Shown here piece by piece: positions 26,233 to 34,154 of a DNA stretch of 64,000 nucleotides. Source of the stretch: DATCBF01 sp964401995 (GTDB lineage Bacteria; Actinomycetota; Thermoleophilia; Solirubrobacterales; 70-9); NCBI GenBank assembly GCA_964401995.1, contig CAYOAP010000007.1, positions 1 to 64,000 on the forward strand, in the 5' to 3' direction. Below the pieces are notes generated by a model. That model was not told where the DNA came from. It searched no databases and saw nothing but the letters and a program-made list of their open reading frames with translations. Both the position numbers and the translations under genes were made by a program. How positions within the stretch are numbered: position 1 is the stretch's first letter; every line of letters begins with the position of its first letter.

Positions 26233-27477
26233 CTAGACAGATTCCCACAGCCCGGCGAGCGGGACAGCTGAGATGCGCTCGCCGAGCGGGATCGTCTCGG
26301 ATCCGAGGTGCAGCACGACACCGAGTTTGAACCGGTCTCCCAGCCGGTCTCGAAGGAACCTGAGCCCGGCGGCATCGCGCAGCCGTGGCGTGGCTGACGC
26401 CTTGACCTCGATGCCGACCACCTCCCCGCTTGCCAGTTCCATGACCAGATCCACCTCACGCCCCGTCTGGTCCCGGTAGTGATGGAGGAAGACCCGAGAG
26501 GTGAGGTCGCTGACGCTGGCCAGACGAACCATCTCCGCCACCGCAAAGGACTCGAAAACACTCCCGGCAATTGCCCCGTCCTCGACCAGCCGCTTGGCAT
26601 CCACTCCGATCAATGCACAGAGAAGACCGGTGTCGGCAACATGGAGCTTGGCGGTGCGGATCACTCGATGGCCGAGATTGGCGTGCCAGGCAGGGAGGCG
26701 CACGATCAGGAAGAGCTGTTCGAGGCTTCGCAGATAGTTGCCCACGGTCTTATGGTCGATGCCAAGCTCTTGCCCGATCGAGGAGAGGTTGGTGAGCGCC
26801 GCGGAGCGCGCCGCCGCCAAGCGCAGTACGCGGGCCGCCTGCTCACTGTCGCGGACGGTGGCCAGCTCTTTGACCTCTCGACCGAGGATCGAGTCGATGT
26901 AGCCATTGAAGAAGCGCTGCCTGCGCTCGGGGCCTGCATCAACAGCCTCGGGAAATCCTCCCGGCGTGACCAGCTCGGCATATCCGGCCCGTCCGTCCGG
27001 CGGTTTGTCGGCGCGAGGCGGCTTTCCTGAAAACGCGTCCGTCAGGAAAGTTGACCGCTGGCCTCTAAGCTCGTCCTGCGAGAAGGGCCACAGAGTCATG
27101 TAGTCGATGCGGCCAGGGAGCGCATCGGCGATTCGGGGGTGGGTGATGATGTTCGCGGAGCCGGTGATCAGGAACCGGCCCCGAGTGGGCTCGTTGTCGA
27201 CGACCCGCTTGATCGCCAGCATCAGGTCGGGGGCGCGCTGGATCTCGTCGATAACCAAGCGCTCGCTGCCGGCGACGAATCCGGTCGGGTCTTCTCGGGC
27301 AAGCTCCAGCGTTGCGGGGTCATCGAGTGTCAGATAGTGGGCCGGATGCTCATCCCTGGCAATCGCTTGAACCAGGGTGCTCTTCCCGGTCTGGCGGGCG
27401 CCGAGCAGGCAGACGACGCGAGCCTCGGAGAGACTTTTGAGCAACTGGGGGCGGATGTGGCGTGGGATCAAGGCCAT
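26233..27477 (-). CDS. AAA ATPase with DUF4143 C-terminus
   Basis: 414 aa. Walker A GARQTGKSTL near residue 30, Walker B-like RLVIDEIQRAPDLMLAI, sensor ITGSANI; then the DUF4143 region (VIRTAKLHVADTGLLCALIG) ending with an endonuclease-like beta sheet (TGREVDLVMELASGEVVGIEVKAS, a D-ExK pattern). Members of this family are widespread, variable between strains and functionally unclear. Base composition is a little lower in GC than its neighbours, suggesting acquisition. Two identical 15-bp boxes precede the start codon. Confidence 0.85.
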   Translation of the reverse strand: MALIPRHIRPQLLKSLSEARVVCLLGARQTGKSTLVQAIARDEHPAHYLTLDDPATLELAREDPTGFVAGSERLVIDEIQRAPDLMLAIKRVVDNEPTRGRFLITGSANIITHPRIADALPGRIDYMTLWPFSQDELRGQRSTFLTDAFSGKPPRADKPPDGRAGYAELVTPGGFPEAVDAGPERRQRFFNGYIDSILGREVKELATVRDSEQAARVLRLAAARSAALTNLSSIGQELGIDHKTVGNYLRSLEQLFLIVRLPAWHANLGHRVIRTAKLHVADTGLLCALIGVDAKRLVEDGAIAGSVFESFAVAEMVRLASVSDLTSRVFLHHYRDQTGREVDLVMELASGEVVGIEVKASATPRLRDAAGLRFLRDRLGDRFKLGVVLHLGSETIPLGERISAVPLAGLWESV

Positions 27478-27479
27478 TG

Positions 27480-27516
27480 CTGACAGATTGGGATCAATAG
27501 TCTGACAGATTGGGAT
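27480..27516 (-). promoter_or_regulatory. Direct-repeat operator-like boxes upstream of the AAA ATPase
   Basis: CTGACAGATTGGGAT occurs at 27480-27494 and again at 27502-27516 (22-bp period, two helical turns), and GGATTGGGA recurs at 27551-27559. The second copy also forms an imperfect hairpin with AATCCTCAATCTG (27521-27533). The first copy ends 2 bp from the ATG at 27477, so protein bound there would block transcription or translation. Likely operator sites; no promoter hexamers are clear. Confidence 0.55.
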
Positions 27517-27571
27517 TTCAAAATCCTCAATCTGGGACCGAGCTTCTTACGGATTGGGAGTTGAAGCTGGC

Positions 27572-28303
27572 TCAGCGTCGCCGGTAGCGGGCGAAGAGCT
27601 CGCCCTCGCGCTCCAGCAGCCAGGCCAGCTCCAGCTCGGCGACTGCCGGCAGCTCGCCCTCGACGATGCGCGGGGCTGCGCCGCCGGCCAGTTTCGGGGC
27701 GATCGTGAGGAAGAGGTCGTCGACCATCGCCCCGGCCTCGAGCTCGGCGTGCAGGCCCGGCCCGCCCTCGCAGAGCAGGGCGCGGATGCCGAGCTCCTTG
27801 CGCAGATGGCGCAGGGCCGCGGCGATATCGACGGCGCCCTCGTGGCGGACTACCTGCACGCTGGTTGCGGTCGGCGGCGGCTCGGCCTTCGAGGCGGTGA
27901 AGATCAGCACCCGGCCGCCGCCGTCGGCGAACAGCGGCGCGTCCCAGGGCAGGTCGAGGCGGCCGCTGACGATCACCATCAGCGGGTCGTGGGGGAGGCC
28001 GATCTGCTCGCGGCGCTGACGCTGCTCCTGGTCGCCGATCAGCCGCCCGTAGCGCTCGGCCCGCATCGTCCCGGCGCCGATCATCACCGCGTCGAAGCGA
28101 GTCCGCAGCCGGGCCAGCATTTCGGTGTCGGTGCTGGATCCAATCGGGCCGGAGACGCCGGCGATCGTCGCCCGGCCGTCAACGGTGGCGGCGAAATTGA
28201 CGGCGACGGCAGGGCGATCCGCGGGTGGCTGCTCCCAGGGGCGGTAGCCGTCGAGCTGCTGCTCGACCGTGGTCGGGCCGGGGTCGGGGAGGAGGCGCTG
28301 CAT
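27572..28303 (-). CDS. RibD C-terminal/dihydrofolate-reductase-like reductase
   Basis: 243 aa. RibD_C fold: PAVAVNFAATVDGRATIAG at the N-terminus (substrate/NADPH site), then MLARLRTRFDAVMIGAGTMRAERYG, PLMVIVSGRLDLP, and ALLCEGGPGLHAELEAGAMVDDLFLTIAP. These match 5-amino-6-(5-phosphoribosylamino)uracil reductases and their stand-alone relatives, which use NADPH. No deaminase domain, so it may be an F420/riboflavin-related or general pyrimidine reductase. An 11-bp hairpin separates it from the sulfotransferase. Confidence 0.85.
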   Translation of the reverse strand: MQRLLPDPGPTTVEQQLDGYRPWEQPPADRPAVAVNFAATVDGRATIAGVSGPIGSSTDTEMLARLRTRFDAVMIGAGTMRAERYGRLIGDQEQRQRREQIGLPHDPLMVIVSGRLDLPWDAPLFADGGGRVLIFTASKAEPPPTATSVQVVRHEGAVDIAAALRHLRKELGIRALLCEGGPGLHAELEAGAMVDDLFLTIAPKLAGGAAPRIVEGELPAVAELELAWLLEREGELFARYRRR

Positions 28304-28319
28304 GTGGCGCAGAGCCTAT

Positions 28320-28344
28320 GTCCAATGTCCACCGGACATTGGAC
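28320..28344. terminator. Perfect 11-bp hairpin between RibD-like and sulfotransferase genes
   Basis: GTCCAATGTCC (28320-28330), loop ACC, GGACATTGGAC (28334-28344). It lies 8 bp past the sulfotransferase stop and 16 bp upstream of the RibD-like start, so it may terminate the former. The compact perfect palindrome could also be a dispersed repeat. Confidence 0.6.
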
Positions 28345-28352
28345 GCTGCGCG

Positions 28353-29342
28353 CTAGCTGTAGTCGTGCCAGCCGGCGAACTCGCGGCCGGCGAATTTCTG
28401 CAGCTCGGCGACATCGGCGCCGAAGCGGCCGCGCACGGTCTCGAAGAGGTCGTCGGGAAGCTTCGGCTTCTCGGCGGCGGGCTTGTCGGGATCGTGGACC
28501 ACCTTCTCGACGATCCAGCGCATCGACTCGGGCAGGCGGTCGAAGTTGCGGTCGAAGGAGCGGAAGCCCGGCAGCTTTATGAGCCGCTCCATGAGCTGGT
28601 ATTTGTCGCCCTCCTTCGCCCCCGACTTCTCCCACTCGCGGTCGAACTGCTCGGAGGTGAAGTCCTCGTCGACGCCGGCGAAGCCGAAGGCTTTGCGCAT
28701 CGTCGCTTCGCGCTCGCGCTGCAGCTCCTCCTGGGTGATGATCTCGATCTGGGAGCGGTCGAACAGGTCTAGGTAGGGCTGGAGTTGCATCCAGTACATC
28801 GAGCGCTGGATGTAGGAGCTGTCGGGCTCGGAGAGGGTCGGGGCCAGCTCGCGGGTCTCGTAGCCGGCGCCGGTCGCGTGGACCCAGTGCGAGAGGATCC
28901 GCTTGATCGGGTCGCGCACCATGTAGAGCAGGCGGGCGTCGGGGCAGTGCTCGTGGATGCGCTCGGCGACGTCGTTGAAACGGGGCCCGTTGGTGTAGTG
29001 CGGGGAGGACTCGCCGCGGACCTTGAAGCGGTCGTCGAAGCGGCTCGCGTACCAGTCGAGGCCGAGGTCCCAGTTCAGCTCCTCGACGAAGAAGTTCAGC
29101 TCCTTCGGCTTTGACATCTGGATCTCCGGATGCAGGCCGAGGTAGTGGTGGATGCTGGTCGTGCCGCACTTGAGGCCGCCGATGATGATCAGGTTGGGCA
29201 GCTGCGCGTGGCGTTTGCGGCGGCGGCGGAAGCGGCTCTTGCGGTCGCCCGTGTAGCGCTCGCGGGCACGCGCGCACATCGCCTCGTCGGCGGGGTCGGG
29301 GCGCACTGCTGGTGCCGGGTTCTGCGTCTCAGTCTCGGACAC
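28353..29342 (-). CDS. PAPS-dependent sulfotransferase
   Basis: 329 aa. 5'-phosphosulfate loop LIIIGGLKCGTTSIHHYLGL near residue 52 and the 3'-phosphate motif LYMVRDPIKRILSHW near 140. PKELNFFVEE and the C-terminal GFAGVDEDF match bacterial heparan/carbohydrate-type sulfotransferases. The acceptor (lipid, sugar or wall polymer) is unknown. The N-terminal 40 residues are Arg-rich and without a signal, so it is cytoplasmic or peripheral. Divergent, 21 bp apart, from a flippase-like membrane protein. Confidence 0.9.
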   Translation of the reverse strand: MSETETQNPAPAVRPDPADEAMCARARERYTGDRKSRFRRRRKRHAQLPNLIIIGGLKCGTTSIHHYLGLHPEIQMSKPKELNFFVEELNWDLGLDWYASRFDDRFKVRGESSPHYTNGPRFNDVAERIHEHCPDARLLYMVRDPIKRILSHWVHATGAGYETRELAPTLSEPDSSYIQRSMYWMQLQPYLDLFDRSQIEIITQEELQREREATMRKAFGFAGVDEDFTSEQFDREWEKSGAKEGDKYQLMERLIKLPGFRSFDRNFDRLPESMRWIVEKVVHDPDKPAAEKPKLPDDLFETVRGRFGADVAELQKFAGREFAGWHDYS

Positions 29343-29363
29343 GAGCGGGCTAGTCTAGCTGCG

Positions 29364-30371
29364 ATGCCGCCTGCCGATCTTGCTTCCAGCGTCAACCACT
29401 TCCTGACCGGCGCCAGGGCGTTCTTCCAGCATCTCTCCGACATCCACTGGACGGCGTTCGCGATCGCCCTCGCCCTGCTGCTGGCGATGCAGCTGGCCCG
29501 TGCCTGGGCCTGGCGCAACGTGCTGCGCGCCGCCTACCCGAAGGAGCGCATCTCCTTCCTGCGGCTCGCGGCCGCATATCTGGCCGGGGCGGGGATCAAC
29601 GCGATCATCCCCGCCCACGTCGGCGACGTCACCAAAGTCTTCCTCGTCAAGCGCCAGATCCCCGGCTCCTCCTACCCGGCGGTCACCTCCTCCTTCCTCG
29701 TCCAGACCGTCTTCGACACCACCGCCGGAGTGCTGGTCCTGCTCTACGCGATCTCCCAGGGGCTGCTGCCGCCACTGCCGCGGCTGCCCGAGCTGCCCGC
29801 CTTCGAGATCTCCTTCTGGGCCAACCACCCGCAGGCGCTGGCGATCACCACCGGGGTCGTGCTGGTCGGGATCGTGGTCGGGATCTACCTGCTCGCCCAC
29901 CGGGTCCGCCGCTTCTGGGACCGGGTCAAACAGGGCCTGGCCATCCTCACCGAGCCGCGCCGCTACCTGCGCGAGGTCGCTGCCTGGCAGGCGATCGGCT
30001 GGCTGCTGCGCTTTGCCGCCTTCTGGTTCTTCCTCGACGCCTTCGGGATCGGCGGCTCGATCGCCAACGTGATGCTGGTGATGAGTGTGCAGGGGATCGC
30101 CAACGTGATCCCCTTCACCCCCGGCGGCGCCGGGGCCCAGCAGGCGCTGCTGGTAGCGACCCTGACCGGGCCCTCGCGCTCGGCGGTGCTCTCCTTCTCG
30201 GTCGGGACCCAGATCGCGATGGCGGCCTGGTCGGTGCTGCTCGGCTTCGCCGCGATCCTGCTCGTCTTCCGCACGACGGATTGGCGTGGCTTGATCAAAC
30301 AGGCGCAGGCCGACGCCGACCAGGAAGAAGGCAAGAAGCAACCGCGGACGTCAGCGGCGGGGACGCGCTAG
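29364..30371 (+). CDS. UPF0104/LPG-synthase-type integral membrane protein
   Basis: 335 aa from ATG 29364. Seven or so membrane helices; NHFLTGARAFFQHLSDIHW at the start, AYLAGAGINAIIPAHVGDVTKVFLVKR (the conserved R/K and P-x-G-G-type region) and FTPGGAGAQQALLV near 250. This is the AglD/MprF-like flippase domain without the synthase part, found in lipid or polyprenyl export. The substrate is unknown. C-terminus is a short charged tail. Convergent with the CrtA-like gene by a 4-bp overlap. Confidence 0.85.
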   Translation: MPPADLASSVNHFLTGARAFFQHLSDIHWTAFAIALALLLAMQLARAWAWRNVLRAAYPKERISFLRLAAAYLAGAGINAIIPAHVGDVTKVFLVKRQIPGSSYPAVTSSFLVQTVFDTTAGVLVLLYAISQGLLPPLPRLPELPAFEISFWANHPQALAITTGVVLVGIVVGIYLLAHRVRRFWDRVKQGLAILTEPRRYLREVAAWQAIGWLLRFAAFWFFLDAFGIGGSIANVMLVMSVQGIANVIPFTPGGAGAQQALLVATLTGPSRSAVLSFSVGTQIAMAAWSVLLGFAAILLVFRTTDWRGLIKQAQADADQEEGKKQPRTSAAGTR

Positions 30372-31039
30372 GCGGCGAGCGGGTCGCGGCCGCTCCAGCT
30401 GCCCTGGCTGGCGTAGGGGCGGAAGCGGACGAAGGCGGACTCGTGGTGGAACGAGTTCGCCCGGTGCTCGGCGGTCGCCGCCGGGTGGGCGCCATCGCGG
30501 CGGCCGCGAGCGTATTCGCGCATGCCCTCGACATCGCGCCAGATCGAGAAGGTGGCGACCATCCGCGGCGGCCGGGCGAGCCCGGTCGAGGCCAACATCG
30601 CCGGGTCGGCGACCGCCTCGCCCTCGGCCCGAGCGCTGGCCTTGAGGAAGGGCCGCAGCCGCCGTAGCCGCAGCTGGCCCAGGGTCAGCACCGCGACCCG
30701 CTCGTCGTCGGCGACCGCGATCTCCTTGGTCGGCAGCCCTGGCAGCCCGGCCCAGGCGCCGTAGACGTGCAGCGGCGCCATCCGCGCCATCCAGCCGCCG
30801 GCGAACCGCTCGGCCAGCGGGTCGCCGGCCAGGAAGCGGTCGAGGGCGGCGTCGTCATCCCAGGCCGCGATCATCCCCGCCCGCCCGAAGGTCGGCGTGG
30901 GAAGCAGGCTGTCGCCGAGCGGGGCGGTGATCGTCGTCTCGGCGTAGCGCAGCCCGGGCAGCGCCGGGTCGGGCTTGCGGCGGAGGATGCCGGCCAGCGC
31001 CCGCGGGCCGACATTGGCGAGGTGGACGGAGACGATCAT
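30368..31039 (-). CDS. CrtA-like (spheroidene monooxygenase family) protein
   Basis: 223 aa, soluble. Resembles the CrtA family: PTPTFGRAGMIAAWDDDAAL, PLHVYGAWAGLPGLP and ATFSIWRDVEGMREYARGR followed by ESAFVRFRPYASQGSWSGRDPL. CrtA adds a keto group to carotenoids, but this family is found widely where no spheroidene exists, so carotenoid or other heme-linked oxidation is only a suggestion. It is divergent from a TetR regulator with a palindromic site between them, suggesting it is the regulated target. Confidence 0.6.
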   Translation of the reverse strand: MIVSVHLANVGPRALAGILRRKPDPALPGLRYAETTITAPLGDSLLPTPTFGRAGMIAAWDDDAALDRFLAGDPLAERFAGGWMARMAPLHVYGAWAGLPGLPTKEIAVADDERVAVLTLGQLRLRRLRPFLKASARAEGEAVADPAMLASTGLARPPRMVATFSIWRDVEGMREYARGRRDGAHPAATAEHRANSFHHESAFVRFRPYASQGSWSGRDPLAA

Positions 31040-31066
31040 TTGCGATTCCCCCTCTCATGGGATTAA

Positions 31067-31082
31067 CCTAGTGAAGACTAGG
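31067..31082. promoter_or_regulatory. Palindromic operator between CrtA-like and TetR genes
   Basis: CCTAGT-GAAG-ACTAGG is a perfect 6+6 inverted repeat with a 4-bp spacer, centred 35 bp from the CrtA-like start and 32 bp from the regulator start. TetR-family proteins bind such sites, so it is a likely operator controlling both genes. TTAGG recurs just downstream at 31100-31104 and 31110-31114. Confidence 0.65.
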
Positions 31083-31105
31083 AAGAAGCCAAACCGTACT
31101 TAGGG

Positions 31106-31777
31106 GTGCTTAGGTTGTCAAGCGAGACAGAGGCAGCGCAACCGCGCAAGCGGCTGACGGCGGCGGCCCGGCGTGAGGTGATCGAGCGCGCCGCGACCGA
31201 GGTTTTTGCCGAGCGCGGCTACCAGGGAGCGTCGATCGAGGAGATCGCCAGGCGCTCGGGGGTGACGCCGCCCGTCGTCTATGACCACTTCGAGTCGAAG
31301 CTGGACCTCTACCGCCGCCTGCTCGAGCGCCACTTCGCCGATCTGCGCGAGATCTGGCAGCAGCACTTCGTCGGCGACGATCCCCCGGCACGGCGGATGG
31401 CCCGCTCCTTCGATGCCTGGTTCGCCTATATAGAGAGCCACCCCTTCGCCGGCCGGATGCTCTTCCGCGACACCTCGGGCGATCCCCAGACCGCCGTCGT
31501 CCACGCCGAGGTCGCGGCGGCGAGCCGGGCCGCGGTGATGCCCCTCTTCGCCGGCGAGGCGGGCGCCGAGAACTTGGCCGGCTCGGTCACGGGCGACGGC
31601 CTGGACATGGCCTGGGTGATCCTCAGGGGCGTGCTCCAGGGCCTGGCGCTCTGGTGGGCCGATCATCCCCACGTGCCCCGCGCGCAGGTAGTCGCCACCG
31701 CGATGAACGCGCTCTGGGTCGGCTTCGAGCGGGTCCAGCAGGGCGAGGTCTGGCAGCCGCCGGGCCAAGGCTCTTAG
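31106..31777 (+). CDS. TetR-family transcriptional regulator
   Basis: 223 aa from GTG 31106 (TTG 31115 is an alternative). N-terminal HTH: ARREVIERAATEVFAERGYQ, GASIEEIARRSGVTPPVVYDHFESK. The C-terminal ligand domain (LLERHFADLREIW onwards) is unrecognised. Probably represses the divergent CrtA-like gene via the palindrome at 31067-31082, released by an unknown ligand. Confidence 0.92.
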   Translation: MLRLSSETEAAQPRKRLTAAARREVIERAATEVFAERGYQGASIEEIARRSGVTPPVVYDHFESKLDLYRRLLERHFADLREIWQQHFVGDDPPARRMARSFDAWFAYIESHPFAGRMLFRDTSGDPQTAVVHAEVAAASRAAVMPLFAGEAGAENLAGSVTGDGLDMAWVILRGVLQGLALWWADHPHVPRAQVVATAMNALWVGFERVQQGEVWQPPGQGS

Positions 31778-31781
31778 AAGT

Positions 31782-32090
31782 TCACCGCCCCCGCAGCCAG
31801 CGCTCAAGATCGCGCCGGTTGACGATGCCAAGCACGAGCAGCGTGTGGTCGCTGTCGAGGACATCGAACAGGACTCGATATTCACCAATCCGGAGTCGAA
31901 AGAATCGATCGCGCCGGCCCTGGATCTGTTTCAGCGACTTGCCGCCTCGGGCGCCATCTCCATCCGCGCAGCGTCTGGCCTGGCGGATGAGCGCGGCTCG
32001 CACTCGATCCCGATCAGCAGCGTCCAGCTTCTTGAACTGTCTGGCTGCGTCACTCGCGAGCTGAATTCCATAGGAGTTCGAGATGGCCAT
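31782..32090 (-). CDS. RelE/ParE-superfamily toxin
   Basis: 102 aa. Basic protein with the family core: FKKLDAADRDRVRAAL helix, KQIQGRRDRFFRLRIGEYRVLFDVLD and terminal VLGIVNRRDLERW. RelE types cleave ribosome-bound mRNA, ParE types poison gyrase; the sequence does not decide which. It follows the Phd/YefM-like antitoxin gene by 26 bp on the same strand, the normal type II order. Intact, so presumably active. Confidence 0.87.
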   Translation of the reverse strand: MAISNSYGIQLASDAARQFKKLDAADRDRVRAALIRQARRCADGDGARGGKSLKQIQGRRDRFFRLRIGEYRVLFDVLDSDHTLLVLGIVNRRDLERWLRGR

Positions 32091-32116
32091 CAGAGCTCCC
32101 AGCAGTCATCCGAGGC

Positions 32117-32353
32117 TCAGGCGATGTCATCGAGGCTTGTTGTCTCGCCCGCGACGTGCTCACGGCGGGCTCTAATTCGCATCTCCGCAAACTCTTTCGC
32201 GTGCCCGAGGACGAAGTCCTCGGCGTCCTCCATCGACATGATCACCGCAGCAGGGCGACCTCGTTTTGTAACGATCACTCTCTCACCGGCTTCGACCTCC
32301 TCCAGTACGCGTGAGGCCGTGTTCTTCAGTTCCTTGACACCAATTTCATGCAT
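32117..32353 (-). CDS. Phd/YefM-type antitoxin
   Basis: 78 aa from ATG 32353, preceded by AGGAG. N-terminal DNA-binding part MHEIGVKELKNTASRVLEEV with GERVIVTKRGRPAAVIMSMEDAE, the classic Phd/YefM signature, then an extended acidic/basic tail that would wrap the toxin. The far longer in-frame reading upstream is not the gene. A 12-bp palindrome sits 13 bp upstream and is the probable autoregulatory site. Confidence 0.9.
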   Translation of the reverse strand: MHEIGVKELKNTASRVLEEVEAGERVIVTKRGRPAAVIMSMEDAEDFVLGHAKEFAEMRIRARREHVAGETTSLDDIA

Positions 32354-32366
32354 TTGGTAGCTCCTT

Positions 32367-32378
32367 AGGTAGCTACCT
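32367..32378. promoter_or_regulatory. Palindromic autoregulatory site of the toxin-antitoxin pair
   Basis: AGGTAGCTACCT is a perfect 12-bp palindrome, with a half-site GGTAGCT at 32356-32362 between it and the antitoxin start. Type II antitoxins bind such palindromes to repress their own operon. Confidence 0.6.
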
Positions 32379-32418
32379 CCATCTTGGGGACTCGCACTGC
32401 GCCTGTCAAGCAGCGATT

Positions 32419-33084
32419 TCAACTTGACCACCCCGGGTAACGGCCGTCGATGTGCCACTGCCAGGGCGGGGATTCGCCGGCCGGGAAGTCGTAGTGGTTG
32501 CGGCCGGGGAGGGTCTCGAGCGGGACCAGGGCCGGGTCGTCTTGGAGCAGGACAGGTGTGCCGCTTGCGGCGGCGATTTGAGCCTCGCCCGCCCGTCTCC
32601 TGATGCCTTCCCAGCCGAGCCCGGGGCGGTAGAGCCAGTAGACGATCTCGACCCAGCCGGAGCTGCGCCGCTGGTCGATCAGCTCGGTGAAGGCGGTGGT
32701 GCGGCGGCCGGAGGCGGTGAGGTGGGGTCCGGCGGCGACGGCGCAGCTTTCGCTGCGGCAGCGGCGGAAGTCGACTGGGACGAGGGGCAGGCCGCTGGGG
32801 CCGGGCTTGGCTAAGGGGGCGGGGGCCATCGCCCGCGCCAGCCGCGCCAGCGGCCAGCCGTAGGCGGGGACCAGCGGGTGGTGGCGGCAGGCGTCGGGGA
32901 TGCGGGGGGCACAGGCGAGGCGGCGGGCGATCGTGGCGCCGAGGACGCGGCCGGCATCGACTTCGCCGCCCGCGGCGACGGCGGCGATTGCCGCCAGCAG
33001 GATCAGCGCGATCAACGCCGCCAGCCCCGCCTGCTCGACGCTTGCTGAGCCTCGCTCGTTGTCGTTGCCTCTGCCGTGCCACAT
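32419..33084 (-). CDS. TadE/prepilin-like exported protein
   Basis: 221 aa. The N-terminus RGSASVEQAGLAALIALIL has the type IV prepilin layout: glycine, glutamate at mature position +5, then a hydrophobic stretch of about 20 residues. The rest is an exported domain with four cysteines (RLACAPRIPDACRHH, FRRCRSESCAVA) and a Trp-rich C-terminus (PPWQWHIDGRYPGWS). I recognise no catalytic motif. It may be a pseudopilin or TadE/G-like component, though no pilus machinery lies in the window. Confidence 0.6.
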   Translation of the reverse strand: MWHGRGNDNERGSASVEQAGLAALIALILLAAIAAVAAGGEVDAGRVLGATIARRLACAPRIPDACRHHPLVPAYGWPLARLARAMAPAPLAKPGPSGLPLVPVDFRRCRSESCAVAAGPHLTASGRRTTAFTELIDQRRSSGWVEIVYWLYRPGLGWEGIRRRAGEAQIAAASGTPVLLQDDPALVPLETLPGRNHYDFPAGESPPWQWHIDGRYPGWSS

Positions 33085-33176
33085 CGACCGAACCTAGGGC
33101 GGTCCGACGCGCGTGTGGCGCGCTGAATGTCAAATCTTTATCTCGCGGCCACGGCGGTCTGATTACATGTCTGGCA

Positions 33177-33446
33177 ATGGAGGGAAGCCCTTTCAACCTG
33201 TTCGGCGATCCAGACGAGTTCCGCGCTCGGATGGAGGAGATGTCGGAGCAGATGCAGTCCTCCCAGCGCGTCGCCTGGGCCGACAACGCGATCAAGCTCG
33301 CGGTCGAGATGACCGTCGCCTCGATCGCCCGGCTCGAGCTCTCGGGTGGCCCCGACGAGCAGGCAATGCAGGTGCGCGACGCGATCCGCGTCCTCTTTCC
33401 CGAGGCCGTGACGCTGGTTCGCGAGGCCCGCGAGGGCCTTTCCTAG
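33177..33446 (+). CDS. Small helical protein of unknown function
   Basis: 89 aa from ATG 33177. Sequence starts MEGSPFNLFGDPDEFRARME and is mostly alpha-helical and acidic (EEMSEQMQSSQRVAWADNAI, FPEAVTLVREAREGLS). No signal peptide or membrane segment. No family recognised. It stands alone, convergent with the zinc-ribbon membrane protein 4 bp downstream. Confidence 0.65.
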   Translation: MEGSPFNLFGDPDEFRARMEEMSEQMQSSQRVAWADNAIKLAVEMTVASIARLELSGGPDEQAMQVRDAIRVLFPEAVTLVREAREGLS

Positions 33447-33450
33447 TCTG

Positions 33451-34080
33451 CTAGAGCAACTGCAGCCGTAAAGAGACAACCGCGCCGCGCCGCATCGCCG
33501 CGCCGCCGATCTCCAGCGGCAGGGCGACGATCAGGGCCGGGATCGCGAGGACGACGCTGATCAGGCCGTCGATCCGCCGCTGCCAGCGCTCCGCCGCCGG
33601 CGCCGACGTGCCGCGCCCGAGCGCGCCGAGGGCGACGTTGCGGCCGAAGGTGAGGCTGTTCAGCATCGTCTGCCACATCGAGGCGAGGCTGGCCAGCGGC
33701 GCCCAGCGGCTGCTGGTCACGACCTGATCGCGCACGGCCGCCAGCCTCCGCGCCGACTCGACTGAGAACAGGTAGCGGGAACCCGGTGCCAGGCCGGCCC
33801 AGCCGCCGCTGCCGAGGGCGGCGGCGACGCTCGCCCGGTTGGCGATGCGGATCGCGCCGCCGGCCTCGTGCAGGTCCAGCTCGCGCAGCGCCTCGGCGGC
33901 GTCGCCGGGCTCGCCGACCACGCCGAGGCCGCAGCTCTCGCAGCGGCTGATTGACCCGCTCAGCCCGGGGCTGGCGCCGATCCAGCCGAAGAGCGGCTCG
34001 CCGCAGGCGGGGCAGGGCGGGTTGTCGGGGCTGCTTCCCGCCTCAAGCGGGACGACGGGGGTGCGCTGAGTTCTGTTCAT
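33451..34080 (-). CDS. Zinc-ribbon membrane-associated protein, unknown function
   Basis: 209 aa from ATG 34080. A four-cysteine zinc ribbon (CPACGEPLFGWIG then CESCGLGVV) lies at residues 23-55. The middle has ALRELDLHEAGGAIRIANRAS, and a C-terminal hydrophobic segment (LISVVLAIPALIVALPLEIGG) is probably a membrane helix. CPxCG-leading proteins are often methyltransferases, but no SAM motif is visible, so this may be a shortened or unrelated protein. Confidence 0.6.
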   Translation of the reverse strand: MNRTQRTPVVPLEAGSSPDNPPCPACGEPLFGWIGASPGLSGSISRCESCGLGVVGEPGDAAEALRELDLHEAGGAIRIANRASVAAALGSGGWAGLAPGSRYLFSVESARRLAAVRDQVVTSSRWAPLASLASMWQTMLNSLTFGRNVALGALGRGTSAPAAERWQRRIDGLISVVLAIPALIVALPLEIGGAAMRRGAVVSLRLQLL

Positions 34081-34154
34081 GCGCGGTAGCGTACGGCCAC
34101 AGCGAGGGCGCGCAGCCCCCAGTCCTACTTCCACGAGAGGGGTTGAAGCTCCAG

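Noticed and set aside
26233..27477. Part of an integrated mobile element
   Set aside because: Slightly lower GC and strain-variable family, but no integrase, transposase, att repeats or other cargo adjacent.
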